DNA of 16,235 bases from DATARH01 sp035935235 (GCA_035935235.1 DASYXG010000254.1:1-16235); one strand, 5' to 3'; positions 7,318 to 14,581 are shown, counted from the first letter of the stretch. Program-made: numbers and translations. Notes: generated by a model from the sequence alone, not told the origin.

Positions 7318-8256
7318 GTGAACTTCCTCAGGACCGCGAGCCGGGAGCCTTTCGCCCATTTGCGCCGCTCTACCGGCGCGGCTGCCAACACCTCGCCAAA
7401 CGGCGTGGTGGTCGAAAGTGTTCGCCCGGCGCCGCGCACGGCCGGTCCGCGCGCCGTTGCCGCCCCCGATCGGTTCGCACAACTGCGCGGCGCGCACCGG
7501 GTATGGGCGGTTGCCTCGGTGCACGGGGAGGCGCGCCGCCTGTCGCGGCTGCACGATCTGATCGGCGCACGGTTCGCCCAGGGCGACCGGCTCGTCTATC
7601 TCGGCAACTATCTCGGCTACGGCGAGGATGTCCGCGCCACGATCAACGAGTTGCTCGACTTCCGTCGCCGTGTCCTCGGGCGGCCGAACGGCTTCGCCTG
7701 CGACGTGGTCTACCTGCGCGGCGCCCAGGAGGAGATGTGGCAGAAGCTGCTGCAGTTGCAGTTTGCGCCCAACCCGACCGAGGTCTTGTCATTTATGGTG
7801 CGGTCCGGCGTGGAGGCGACGGTGCTCGCCTATGGCGGCGATCTCCGCCAGGGTTTTGCCGCGGCGCGCGATGGACCGCGCACGATCACGCGCTGGACCA
7901 GCGGGTTGCGCGCGGCGATGAACGCGGCCGAGGGCCATTCGACCCTGTTCGCGGCGCTGCGCCATAGCGCGCTGACCCAGGAAAAGGGGCTGCTCTTCGT
8001 CCATGCCGGCGTCGATCCGCGCCGGCCGCTGATCGCGCAAGGCGACGCGTTCTGGTGGGGTCCGACCGATATTCTCGAACTCGCCGCCCCGTTTGCCGAG
8101 TTCCGCCGCGTCATTCGCGGCTATGACAGGGATCGCCGCGGCATCGTCCAGGGCCAGTTCGGCATTTCGGTGGATGGCGGCGCCGGTCGCGGCGGTGCGC
8201 TGGTGGCGGCCTGCATCGCCGCCGACGGCGCCGTGGTCGATTTCTGCGAGGCTTAA
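7318..8256 (+). CDS. Degenerate PPP-family metallophosphatase-like protein (probable pseudophosphatase)
   Basis: The GTG start at 7318 follows GGAAGG, giving 312 residues. Residues 1-55 are a low-complexity, basic, probably disordered leader. From 60 on the order of PPP (Ser/Thr phosphatase) motifs is clear, but most are broken. GDxHG is ASVHG (66-70, Asp lost, His69 kept), GDxVDRG is GNYLGYG (96-102, both Asp and Arg lost), GNHE is GAQE (135-138, metal Asn and catalytic His lost), HAG is intact (229-231), and GHT is GYD (268-270, His to Tyr). The strand region ISVDGGAGRGGALVAACI at 283-300 still matches the family's C-terminal core. Four of six expected metal ligands and the general acid are missing, so hydrolysis by the usual two-metal mechanism is unlikely. 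With an intact frame, proper ribosome-binding site and position after carD, it is probably a functional binding or regulatory protein rather than a decayed gene. Confidence 0.82.
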   Translation: MNFLRTASREPFAHLRRSTGAAANTSPNGVVVESVRPAPRTAGPRAVAAPDRFAQLRGAHRVWAVASVHGEARRLSRLHDLIGARFAQGDRLVYLGNYLGYGEDVRATINELLDFRRRVLGRPNGFACDVVYLRGAQEEMWQKLLQLQFAPNPTEVLSFMVRSGVEATVLAYGGDLRQGFAAARDGPRTITRWTSGLRAAMNAAEGHSTLFAALRHSALTQEKGLLFVHAGVDPRRPLIAQGDAFWWGPTDILELAAPFAEFRRVIRGYDRDRRGIVQGQFGISVDGGAGRGGALVAACIAADGAVVDFCEA

Positions 8257-8262
8257 GACGGT

Positions 8263-9030
8263 CTAGATCGCCGTGTAACCGCCATCGACCAAGAGGTCGC
8301 TGCCGGTAACAAAGCTCGCCGCGTCGCTGGCGAGGAACACTGCCGCCTGGGCCAATTCCTCCGGCTTGCCGAGCCGCTTGGTCAAGTGTTTGGCGCCCAG
8401 CGTTTGATTGGCGATCTCAAACGAGTTGTAGCGGCGTAGCGTCCGCTGGGTCTCGACCGCGCCCGGCGACAGCGCGTTGCAGCGGACGTTCTGGTCGGCA
8501 TGGTCGATGGCGATAACCTTGGCAAGCTGGATGAGGGCGCCCTTGGTCGCGCAATAGGCGGCGCGACCGGCGCTGCCGACCCGCCCCAGCTGCGATGCGA
8601 TAAAGATGATCGAGCCGCCACCGCCCGCGATCATGTACGGGATCGCCGCTTTTGACAGCAGGAACGCGCCGGTCAGATTGATATCGACCACCATCCGCCA
8701 TTCCGCGAGCGGCGTTTCGGTCACCGGGCCGCCCGGGTCGTGCGGCGCCGCGCCGCTGACCAGGATATCGAGCCGGCCAAACGCGTCGTGCGCAGCTTTG
8801 GTGACCGTTATCACTTCGGTCTCGTCGACGACGTTGCACTTGCTGGCGATTGCTTTGGCCCCGGCGGCGCGAACCAGGTCGGCTGTCGTTTTTGCGCCAT
8901 CAATATCAATATCTACACATGCGACCGAGGCGCCCGCTTCGGCGAAGGCAACAGCGATCGCCCGGCAAATACCGCCGCCGGCGCCGCTGATCAGCGCTGC
9001 CCTGCCGACAAGGCTCAGGCTCGGCGTCAT
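8263..9030 (-). CDS. Short-chain dehydrogenase/reductase (SDR), second of a pair
   Basis: ATG 9030 overlaps the stop of the upstream SDR in an ATGA (9030-9027), indicating translational coupling; the product is 255 residues. Classical SDR features are the catalytic tetrad Asn118, Ser146, Tyr159 and Lys163 (YCATK), PG at 189-190 and a C-terminal DGGYTAI. Asp40 after the second strand predicts NAD(H) preference. Two conserved motifs are altered. The nucleotide-binding TGxxxGxG reads SGAGGGIC (15-22), with Cys in place of the third glycine, and the NNAG motif reads SGAA (92-95). The enzyme may still be active because the catalytic residues are all present. The substrate is unknown; pairing with a sugar-type ABC ATPase suggests polyol or sugar oxidation. 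It converges on the metallophosphatase gene with only six bases between stops. Confidence 0.92.
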   Translation of the reverse strand: MTPSLSLVGRAALISGAGGGICRAIAVAFAEAGASVACVDIDIDGAKTTADLVRAAGAKAIASKCNVVDETEVITVTKAAHDAFGRLDILVSGAAPHDPGGPVTETPLAEWRMVVDINLTGAFLLSKAAIPYMIAGGGGSIIFIASQLGRVGSAGRAAYCATKGALIQLAKVIAIDHADQNVRCNALSPGAVETQRTLRRYNSFEIANQTLGAKHLTKRLGKPEELAQAAVFLASDAASFVTGSDLLVDGGYTAI

Positions 9031-9785
9031 AGCATCACCGTCCCGCCATCGATGGCGATGGTCTGGCCGGTGATGAAGGCGCTGTCGTCGGAAAGCAACC
9101 ACGCCATCGTGCCGGCCAAATCCGCGGGCATGAGATTGCGCTGGATGGTTTGCTGGGCCTTCACCGCTTGCAGCGCACGGTCCAGCTTGTCGCCGAAAAA
9201 CTCATTGGTGCCCTCGGTCAGCACCGCGCTCGGCGCGAGCGCGTTCACCCGAATGCTGTCGCGTCCGAGTTCGCGTGCGAGCCCACGGGTGATCCCGATG
9301 ACTGCGGCCTTCGAGGCGGTGTAGTGCAGCCCGTAGGGCATGCCGTAAGTCGCCGCCAGCGAGGCGATGTTGACGATGCTGCCGCCGCCCGCCTGGCGCA
9401 TCGCCGGCACTGCCGCCTTGCAGCAATTCCAGATGCCCTTGACGTTGACCGCCATGCAGGCATCCCACTCAGCCTCGGCGATCGAGTCGAAGCGGCCGCC
9501 ATGCAAGGCGCCATAAAGCGCGGCGTTGTTGATAAGGCCGTCGAGCCGGCCGAACGCATCGACTCCGGTTTCCACCATGCCCTGCGCCGAGGCGGGGTCG
9601 GTAACATCGAGACGGACGGCGACGCCCTTGCCGCCGGCGCCTTTCACCAGCTCGATCGTTCCCGTGCAATCGTTGACGTCGCCGGCGACAATCGCAGCGC
9701 CACGGGCGGCAAGATGGCGGGCGAATTCCTGGCCGAGACCGCGCGCCGCGCCGGTAATCGCGATCGTCCTGCCGGCGACGGTCAT
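9027..9785 (-). CDS. Short-chain dehydrogenase/reductase (SDR), first of a pair
   Basis: The 252-residue classical SDR has TGAARGLG at 11-18 for the dinucleotide, Asp36 after the second strand (NAD preference), NNAA at 86-89, and the full tetrad Asn114, Ser142, Tyr155 and Lys159 (YTASK). The C-terminal IDGGTVML is typical. It lies 18 bases after the stop of the ABC ATPase gene and shares four bases with the next SDR, so the three are likely one transcript. No clear ribosome-binding site is visible; the upstream bases are C-rich, so translation may depend on coupling. It is probably a cytoplasmic oxidoreductase of a small alcohol, polyol or sugar. The two SDRs are only moderately alike, so this is not a recent duplication. 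Confidence 0.94.
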   Translation of the reverse strand: MTVAGRTIAITGAARGLGQEFARHLAARGAAIVAGDVNDCTGTIELVKGAGGKGVAVRLDVTDPASAQGMVETGVDAFGRLDGLINNAALYGALHGGRFDSIAEAEWDACMAVNVKGIWNCCKAAVPAMRQAGGGSIVNIASLAATYGMPYGLHYTASKAAVIGITRGLARELGRDSIRVNALAPSAVLTEGTNEFFGDKLDRALQAVKAQQTIQRNLMPADLAGTMAWLLSDDSAFITGQTIAIDGGTVML

Positions 9786-9803
9786 GGAGGGGCCGGCCGG
9801 CGG

Positions 9804-10901
9804 CTAGATGACCTGATCGGTCGTCGGGTCGATCAGGTGCATGTGGTTGAGGTCGGCGACGAGCTTCATCGTTTCGCCGGCGTTCTTGGCGGCGGCGGGG
9901 TTGACGCGGCCGCAGACCTCGACCCCTTCGACGACGAAATAGACCATCGTCTCCATACCCATCGGCTCGACCACATCAAGCTCCACGTCGAACGGCGCGC
10001 TGCCCGGCGGCAGCTCGGTGCGGGTCTCGATGATGTCTTCTGGCCGCAACCCGAAGATCACGTCCTTGTCGACATAGGGCTTGTAGCGGGCGGTGCGGGA
10101 TTCCGGCAGAGGCAGGCTGAGCTTTTCGCTAAGGCGGATGCTGAGGTTCTTGGCGCCATTAACGACACGGCCTGGCACGAAGTTCATCGCCGGCGAGCCG
10201 ATGAACCCGGCGACAAACCGCGTCTTCGGGCTGTGATAGACCTCATTGGGCGGGCCGATCTGCTCGATCCGCCCGGCGTTCATCACCACCACGCGATCGG
10301 CGAGGGTCATCGCCTCGACCTGATCATGGGTGACGTAGATCGTCGTCGTCGTGACCTTTTGATGCACCTTCTTGATCTCGGTGCGCATCTGCACGCGCAA
10401 TTTCGCGTCGAGGTTCGACAGCGGCTCGTCGAACAGAAAGACCTTCGGGTTGCGGACGATGGCGCGGCCCATGGCGACGCGCTGCCGCTGACCGCCGGAG
10501 AGGGCCTTTGGCCGGCGGTCGAGCAGGGTGGAGATGTCGAGAATGCGGGCCGCCGCCTCGACCCGCTCTTTGATTTCCTGCTTGGGAAATTTCTTCAGCC
10601 TGAGGCCGAACGACATGTTCTCATACACCGTCATATGCGGGTAGAGCGCGTAGTTCTGAAACACCATCGCGATGTCGCGATCTTTGGGCGGCACGTCGTT
10701 GACCAGCTGATCGCCGATATAGATCTCGCCAGAGGTGGCTTCCTCCAACCCGGCGATCATTCTGAGCGTCGTGCTCTTGCCGCACCCCGAGGGGCCGACC
10801 AGCACGATGAACTCGCGATCGGCAATGTCGAGGTTGATCCCCTGCACGGCAGGGGTCTTGTCGAAGGTCTTGACGATGTTACGAAGCGCGACTTGCGCCA
10901 T
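9804..10901 (-). CDS. ugpC: MalK/UgpC-type ABC transporter ATP-binding protein
   Basis: The 365-residue protein contains Walker A GPSGCGKST (36-44), Q-loop Gln82, the signature LSGGQ (134-138), Walker B VFLFDEP (154-160) with catalytic Glu159, and H-loop His192 in THDQVEAMTLADR. After residue 235 comes the TOBE/regulatory part typical of MalK, UgpC and MsmK carbohydrate importers, including FGLRPEDI. It would energise uptake of a sugar, polyol or glycerol phosphate from the cytoplasmic face of the inner membrane. A good ribosome-binding sequence (GAGGGAAG) precedes ATG 10901. No permease or solute-binding protein is adjacent on either side, unlike most such operons, so its partners must be elsewhere; it may serve several importers. 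The gene name reflects subfamily similarity only and does not establish glycerol-3-phosphate specificity. Confidence 0.93.
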   Translation of the reverse strand: MAQVALRNIVKTFDKTPAVQGINLDIADREFIVLVGPSGCGKSTTLRMIAGLEEATSGEIYIGDQLVNDVPPKDRDIAMVFQNYALYPHMTVYENMSFGLRLKKFPKQEIKERVEAAARILDISTLLDRRPKALSGGQRQRVAMGRAIVRNPKVFLFDEPLSNLDAKLRVQMRTEIKKVHQKVTTTTIYVTHDQVEAMTLADRVVVMNAGRIEQIGPPNEVYHSPKTRFVAGFIGSPAMNFVPGRVVNGAKNLSIRLSEKLSLPLPESRTARYKPYVDKDVIFGLRPEDIIETRTELPPGSAPFDVELDVVEPMGMETMVYFVVEGVEVCGRVNPAAAKNAGETMKLVADLNHMHLIDPTTDQVI

Positions 10902-11081
10902 ATGCTTCCCTCTCGGTCATTCCGGCGCATAGCCGGTTGCCAAACGAATCCACCCCTAAGCCTTTGACAACAAAAGGCAACGTGCCGACAAGGCGCGCCG
11001 CCCTTTGAGCCTTGCAGTTATCTTACCGCAGCCCTGCAAAATTGCCTCGCCAAATTTGTCGCGGGGTTAGCCGGCGCGCCA
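10902..11081 (-). promoter_or_regulatory. Upstream region of the ABC ATPase operon with a short inverted repeat
   Basis: This 180-base gap should hold the promoter of the ATPase-SDR-SDR unit and the 3' end of the MotB-like transcript. A perfect 6-base inverted repeat, GCCTTT/AAAGGC with a seven-base spacer, lies at 10960-10978, about 60-75 bases before the ATPase start, where an operator could sit. No convincing -35/-10 pair and no T-tailed terminator for the MotB-like gene were found. Confidence 0.3.
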
Positions 11082-12089
11082 TCAACGCTGCGTGAGCTTC
11101 AACTCGATGCGGCGGTTGTGCTGAAAAGCATCGTCGCTATTGCCGGTATCGATTGGCTGGTTGTCGGCGAACCCGGTCGCGGCAAGCCGGTTGGCCGGGA
11201 TGCCCTGGTCGATGGCGTAGCGCACCACGGAGATCGCGCGCTCGGTCGACAGCTCCCAATTCGAGCTGAACTCGTCGCTGTGGATCGGCCGGTGGTCGGT
11301 ATGGCCGTCAACTTCCAGCACCCAGCCAAGGTCGGGCGGGATCTGCGCCGCGATCTGTTTGAGCGCCGCGAAGACGGGAGCGAGCTGCTGCTTTGCCTCC
11401 GGCGTCAAATCCGCCTTGCCCGGCGCGAACAGCACCTCCGCCTGGAACACGAAGCGGTCGCCGACGACGCGGATATCGGGGCGGTCGCCGAGGATTTCCC
11501 TGAGCTTGCCGAAGAATTCCGAACGGTACTTGGCCAATTCCTCAACCTTGGTGGCCAGCGCGAGATTCAATTTCTTGCCGAGCTCGACAAGCTGGCCCTG
11601 CTGTTCCTTGATCGTGTTGTTCGAGATGTCGAGCGCGGCGGCGACCTTGGCGAGCTGGTCCTTGAGCGCGGCGATCTGCGCGGTCAGCAACTCGACCTGC
11701 GCTCGCGCCGCTTGGCTCGTTTGCTGCTCGGCGGCGAGCTTGTTCTGCAGGTCCTTGGTCTGGTCGCTCAATTGCCCGGCGGCGGTAAGTTTGGCGGCGA
11801 GCTCGTCCTGCGCCGCTTTCAGCTGCGCCGCCAGTGTCGCGGCGTTGCCGCGCAGTGTTTCGGTGGTCTGTTTCTCCAGCGCCAGCTCATCGGCGAGCGC
11901 GCTGATCTTCTGCTGCAGCTCCTTAAGCGCCTGGTCGCGGCCCGACAGCGCATCGGAGAGATAGAATTGGCCAACTGTAAAAACCAATAAAATAAATATG
12001 ATAACCATCAATAGTTGCGCCAGGGCATCAACAAAACCCGGCCAGATATCGATACTGGAGCGGCGCGCGCGGGTACGGCTCAAAGCCAT
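11082..12089 (-). CDS. MotB-like membrane protein with periplasmic coiled coil and OmpA domain
   Basis: The 335-residue protein has a short basic cytoplasmic N-terminus and one membrane helix at about 18-44. In it WPGFVDAL places Asp21 where MotB keeps its proton-carrying aspartate. Residues 46-190 are a long Ala/Leu/Gln/Glu-rich heptad-like coiled coil. The C-terminus is an OmpA/MotB peptidoglycan-binding domain (about 208-333): VLFAPGKADLTPEAKQQL, VDGHTDHRPI (260-269), NWELSTERA (277-285) and NRRIELKL (325-332). It starts six bases after the MotA/ExbB-like gene, so the two should form a proton-driven stator-like complex anchored to the cell wall. No flagellar gene is nearby, and the long coiled coil is unlike flagellar MotB. 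Zorya-type ZorB is a relative, but the partner genes of that system are absent. The role is unknown; envelope maintenance or division is a guess. Confidence 0.9.
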   Translation of the reverse strand: MALSRTRARRSSIDIWPGFVDALAQLLMVIIFILLVFTVGQFYLSDALSGRDQALKELQQKISALADELALEKQTTETLRGNAATLAAQLKAAQDELAAKLTAAGQLSDQTKDLQNKLAAEQQTSQAARAQVELLTAQIAALKDQLAKVAAALDISNNTIKEQQGQLVELGKKLNLALATKVEELAKYRSEFFGKLREILGDRPDIRVVGDRFVFQAEVLFAPGKADLTPEAKQQLAPVFAALKQIAAQIPPDLGWVLEVDGHTDHRPIHSDEFSSNWELSTERAISVVRYAIDQGIPANRLAATGFADNQPIDTGNSDDAFQHNRRIELKLTQR

Positions 12090-12095
12090 GGCGAA

Positions 12096-13253
12096 CTAGC
12101 GGCTGCCGCTTTCGTCGGTGACCGCGGCGATGGTGCGCGCCAGAAGGCGGATTTCGCCACGAAGCTCGGCCACGCTCTGGGTCCGCCCCTCGACGATGTC
12201 TTCGCTCAGGCGGGCCATATAGGCCTCGATGTTGCGCAGATGCGTGCGCACCACGTCGTCTTGGCCCGTGGAATTCTCCGCGATTGTCGCGAGGCGGGTC
12301 AGCGACGGCTTCAGTTCCATCTGGTTCTCGGCCAGCCGCACCATCAGCATCTGTCCGGCCTTCATATGCTCGGAGAGGGTGCCGAGCCGCTCGATCAGCC
12401 CCGGCAAGGCGCTGTTGGCGCCGATCCGGCTTTCCTCGCTCCGCGCCAGGATGCGCTGCAGGTTTTCGAGGCTGTCGGCGGTCTGCTCGAGGAGCGCCTG
12501 GATATAGGCCGGTACCGAGCCGTCGCCGCCATCGCCGAACCCGCCGGACGACAGCCGCGTGTAAGTCGACAGCCATTCCTCGAGGTCGTTGTAGAAGCGG
12601 TTCTGCGCCTGGCCGGCCTGGAGGTCGAGAAAGCCCAGCACCAGGCTCCCGGCGAGTCCGAACAGCGAGGAACTGAATGCGGTCGACATGCCGTTCAACG
12701 GCGAACCCAGCGCCGCCTTTAAATCGGCGAAAGCGCGAGCGAGGTCGTTCGATGAGACATTGAGGCCGCCGATCACCCCGCCGACCGCCCGCACCGTCTC
12801 GAGGAGCCCATAGAACGTGCCGAGCAGGCCGAGGAACACCAGCACGCCGATCATGTAGCGCGAGGTCTCGCGGGTCTCGTCGAGCCGCGAAGCGATTCCG
12901 TCGAGCAGGGTCCGCAGCGAGGTCGCCGAAAGGCTCACCCGGCCGCCTTGGCGCGTCGTCAACAACCGCGCCATCGATGCGAGAAGGCGCGGCGCCGGTC
13001 CACTCGGCGCGGTGAGGTCGCGATTGGCGAGGCGCTCGCGAAAATCCTCGATCCAGGCGATCTCGGGATTGAGCATCAGCACCTGGCGGAAAATGTAGAC
13101 GATGCCGCATAGGAGGATGCCGAGGATAACGCCGTTGATCCCGGGATTGCCCATGAACGCGGTGCTCAAAGGCCGGAACAGCGCCGCCGCCAGCGCGCAG
13201 ACCGCGAGCACGAACACCGCCATGCGGACAAGAAAGCGCCCGGAGCGGTTCAT
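12096..13253 (-). CDS. MotA/TolQ/ExbB-family proton channel subunit
   Basis: The 385-residue protein has predicted membrane helices near 8-27, 40-60, 133-155 and 190-212, the four-helix plan of MotA. The conserved core is GVLVFLGLLGTFYGLL (136-151) followed by LNGMSTAFSSSLFGLAGSLVLGFLDL (186-211), typical of the MotA/TolQ/ExbB superfamily; the small-residue helix lines the channel. After residue 212 there is a cytoplasmic tail of about 170 residues, rich in charged helices and probably coiled coil, longer than in TolQ or ExbB. It lies three bases after the stop of the proline-rich exported protein and six before the MotB-like gene. The three are therefore very likely co-translated and act together at the inner membrane. 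No flagellar or Tol genes are in view. Superfamily membership is firm; what the motor drives is unknown. Confidence 0.88.
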   Translation of the reverse strand: MNRSGRFLVRMAVFVLAVCALAAALFRPLSTAFMGNPGINGVILGILLCGIVYIFRQVLMLNPEIAWIEDFRERLANRDLTAPSGPAPRLLASMARLLTTRQGGRVSLSATSLRTLLDGIASRLDETRETSRYMIGVLVFLGLLGTFYGLLETVRAVGGVIGGLNVSSNDLARAFADLKAALGSPLNGMSTAFSSSLFGLAGSLVLGFLDLQAGQAQNRFYNDLEEWLSTYTRLSSGGFGDGGDGSVPAYIQALLEQTADSLENLQRILARSEESRIGANSALPGLIERLGTLSEHMKAGQMLMVRLAENQMELKPSLTRLATIAENSTGQDDVVRTHLRNIEAYMARLSEDIVEGRTQSVAELRGEIRLLARTIAAVTDESGSR

Positions 13254-13256
13254 TGG

Positions 13257-13628
13257 TTAGCTCACCGGCTGTTTGGCCGGCGTTGACGCGGCGGGCGTCG
13301 CGCCCAGCGGCAGGAGGTCGGTTTCCATCGGCAACGGGTCGCGCGGCGCCGGTGGCGCGCCCAACTGGCTCGGTTGGTTCGGCAGCACCGCCGGCGGGAT
13401 CAACGGCTGTGTCTGGGCGTGTGGCGTCGTCGTGTGTTTAACGGCGGCGGCGGTAATCTTGTGCGCCGGGGGCGCTGGCGGGACGGCGGTGGCAGGAGGG
13501 CTCGTCGCGGGCGGGATCAGCGGCGCGGAGTCAGCCGCGAGCGCGGGTCCACCCAGCGCCAGCGACGCACCGATGAACGCGACCGTCACGCCGATCGAGA
13601 TGCGCGAATTCGCCACCGCGACCCTCAT
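13257..13628 (-). CDS. Small exported proline-rich protein of unknown function
   Basis: The 123-residue product has a basic N-terminus, a hydrophobic core (about 11-28) and GPALA just before a likely signal peptidase I cleavage near 31-32. The mature 92 residues are Pro/Ala/Thr-rich and contain the element PLIPPA twice (36-41 and 75-80). There is no recognisable domain and it is probably disordered in the periplasm. The ATG at 13628 has GAGGA directly abutting it, which is too close. GTG 13616 has AGGG at a better distance and would give a more compact signal peptide. Its stop lies only three bases before the MotA-like start, which strongly suggests it works with that channel. Composition and repeats make homology searches unreliable, but in-frame spacing within the operon argues that it is real. 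Confidence 0.68.
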   Translation of the reverse strand: MRVAVANSRISIGVTVAFIGASLALGGPALAADSAPLIPPATSPPATAVPPAPPAHKITAAAVKHTTTPHAQTQPLIPPAVLPNQPSQLGAPPAPRDPLPMETDLLPLGATPAASTPAKQPVS

Positions 13629-13691
13629 TCCTCAAATGCTGTCGAGAGGCAGCGCACCCTAACCGATGCACCGCCCGGGTGACACGTAAAT

Positions 13692-14504
13692 TCACCGATC
13701 GCCCGACGCCCGCTTCGCTTCCCGGATCAGTGCCGCCAACGGCAAATGCAGGTGGTCGTTGGCGGCAAGGATGTCGCCGCTGGTCATCATTGCCTGTCCG
13801 CCCGACAGGTCGCTGACATAGCCGCCGGCTTCACGCACCAACAGCATTCCCGCGGCGATGTCCCAAGGCGACAGGCCGAATTCCCAAAACCCGTCGAGCC
13901 GTCCCGCCGCGACATAGGCGAGGTCGAGCGCGGCGGCGCCAAATCGCCGCACCCCGCTGGTCGCGGTCATGATTGCGGACAGGATCGCCGAATAGACAAC
14001 CTTGTCGCCGCGGTCGCGGAACGGCATCCCGGTGCCGATCAGCGCGTCGCCGAGCTGGCGTCGCGCCGAAACCCTGAGGCGACGGTCGTTGAGGTAGGCG
14101 CCGGCGCCCTTTTCGGCCCAGTAAAGCTCGTCGCGGGTCGGCTCGTAGACCACGCCGGCGACGATCTCGCCGTCGCGCTCCAACCCGATCGAGATGCAGA
14201 AATGCGGGACGCCGTGGAGGAAATTGGTGGTGCCGTCCAACGGGTCGACGATCCAGCGGTGGCGCTTGTCGCTGCCCTCGGTCGCGCCTTCCTCCTCGAA
14301 CAGCAGGCCGTAGCCGGGCCGCGCACGGCTCAGCTCGGCCTTGAGGATCCTCTCCGCCTTGAGGTCGGCGGCGGAGACGAAATCGCCCGGCCCCTTGACC
14401 GAGACCTGAAGCTGCTCGACCTCGCCAAAATCGCGGATCAGCCCGCGCGCGGCTTTGAGCGCGGCGGCCGCCATCACATTGATCACCGGCGAGCGAACCG
14501 CCAA
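13692..14504 (-). CDS. suhB: Inositol monophosphatase family protein (SuhB-like)
   Basis: The 270-residue enzyme has the metal-binding glutamates at 70-72 (FEEEG), WIVDPLDGTTNF at 84-95 containing the Asp, Asp and Thr of the active site, and the closing motif SPWDIAAG at 212-219. This is the full set for lithium-sensitive Mg-dependent inositol-1-phosphatases. The N-terminal RSPVINVM and GEVEQLQVSVKGPGDFVS are typical of the alphaproteobacterial SuhB group. The start is a TTG at 14504, because the conserved N-terminus reaches that point and a stop (TAA) lies immediately upstream in frame. GAAGGTGG provides the ribosome-binding site. It hydrolyses inositol monophosphate or related sugar phosphates; SuhB in Escherichia coli also assists rRNA antitermination. 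It sits downstream of efp in the same direction. Confidence 0.94.
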   Translation of the reverse strand: MAVRSPVINVMAAAALKAARGLIRDFGEVEQLQVSVKGPGDFVSAADLKAERILKAELSRARPGYGLLFEEEGATEGSDKRHRWIVDPLDGTTNFLHGVPHFCISIGLERDGEIVAGVVYEPTRDELYWAEKGAGAYLNDRRLRVSARRQLGDALIGTGMPFRDRGDKVVYSAILSAIMTATSGVRRFGAAALDLAYVAAGRLDGFWEFGLSPWDIAAGMLLVREAGGYVSDLSGGQAMMTSGDILAANDHLHLPLAALIREAKRASGDR

Positions 14505-14525
14505 TTACGCCACCTTCATTTGGAA

Positions 14526-14548
14526 GCCCCTTGGGTTTGACCCGGGGC
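14526..14548 (-). terminator. GC-rich hairpin between efp and suhB (attenuator or processing site)
   Basis: In the 77-base gap after efp the minus strand reads GCCCC-GGGT-CAA-ACCC-AA-GGGGC. This is a nine-base-pair stem with a two-base bulge and a three-base loop, ending 21 bases before the suhB TTG. The following bases (TTCCAAATG) are not a T-run, so it is unlikely to be a full intrinsic terminator. It could lower read-through into suhB or stabilise the efp mRNA end. Confidence 0.45.
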
Positions 14549-14581
14549 AGGGCAGGTTTCTGGTGTCTGATGAACGCTGCC

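Noticed and set aside
9150..10967. A 605-codon plus-strand open frame antisense to the ABC ATPase and first SDR
   Set aside because: It lies opposite two genes with full motif sets, its translation is His/Arg/Asp-rich with no domain, and long antisense frames are expected in GC-rich DNA.
12028..13110. 360-codon minus-strand frame overlapping the MotA-like gene, and the 235-codon plus-strand frame at 12015-12722
   Set aside because: Both are Arg/Pro/Gly-rich shadows of the MotA-like gene, which alone shows membrane helices and superfamily motifs.
11082..13253. A Zorya anti-phage system (ZorA/ZorB)
   Set aside because: The MotA-like and MotB-like pair resembles ZorA/ZorB in fold, but no ZorC, ZorD or ZorE helicase/nuclease genes are adjacent. 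The neighbours are housekeeping genes (efp, suhB), so a conserved envelope motor is more likely.
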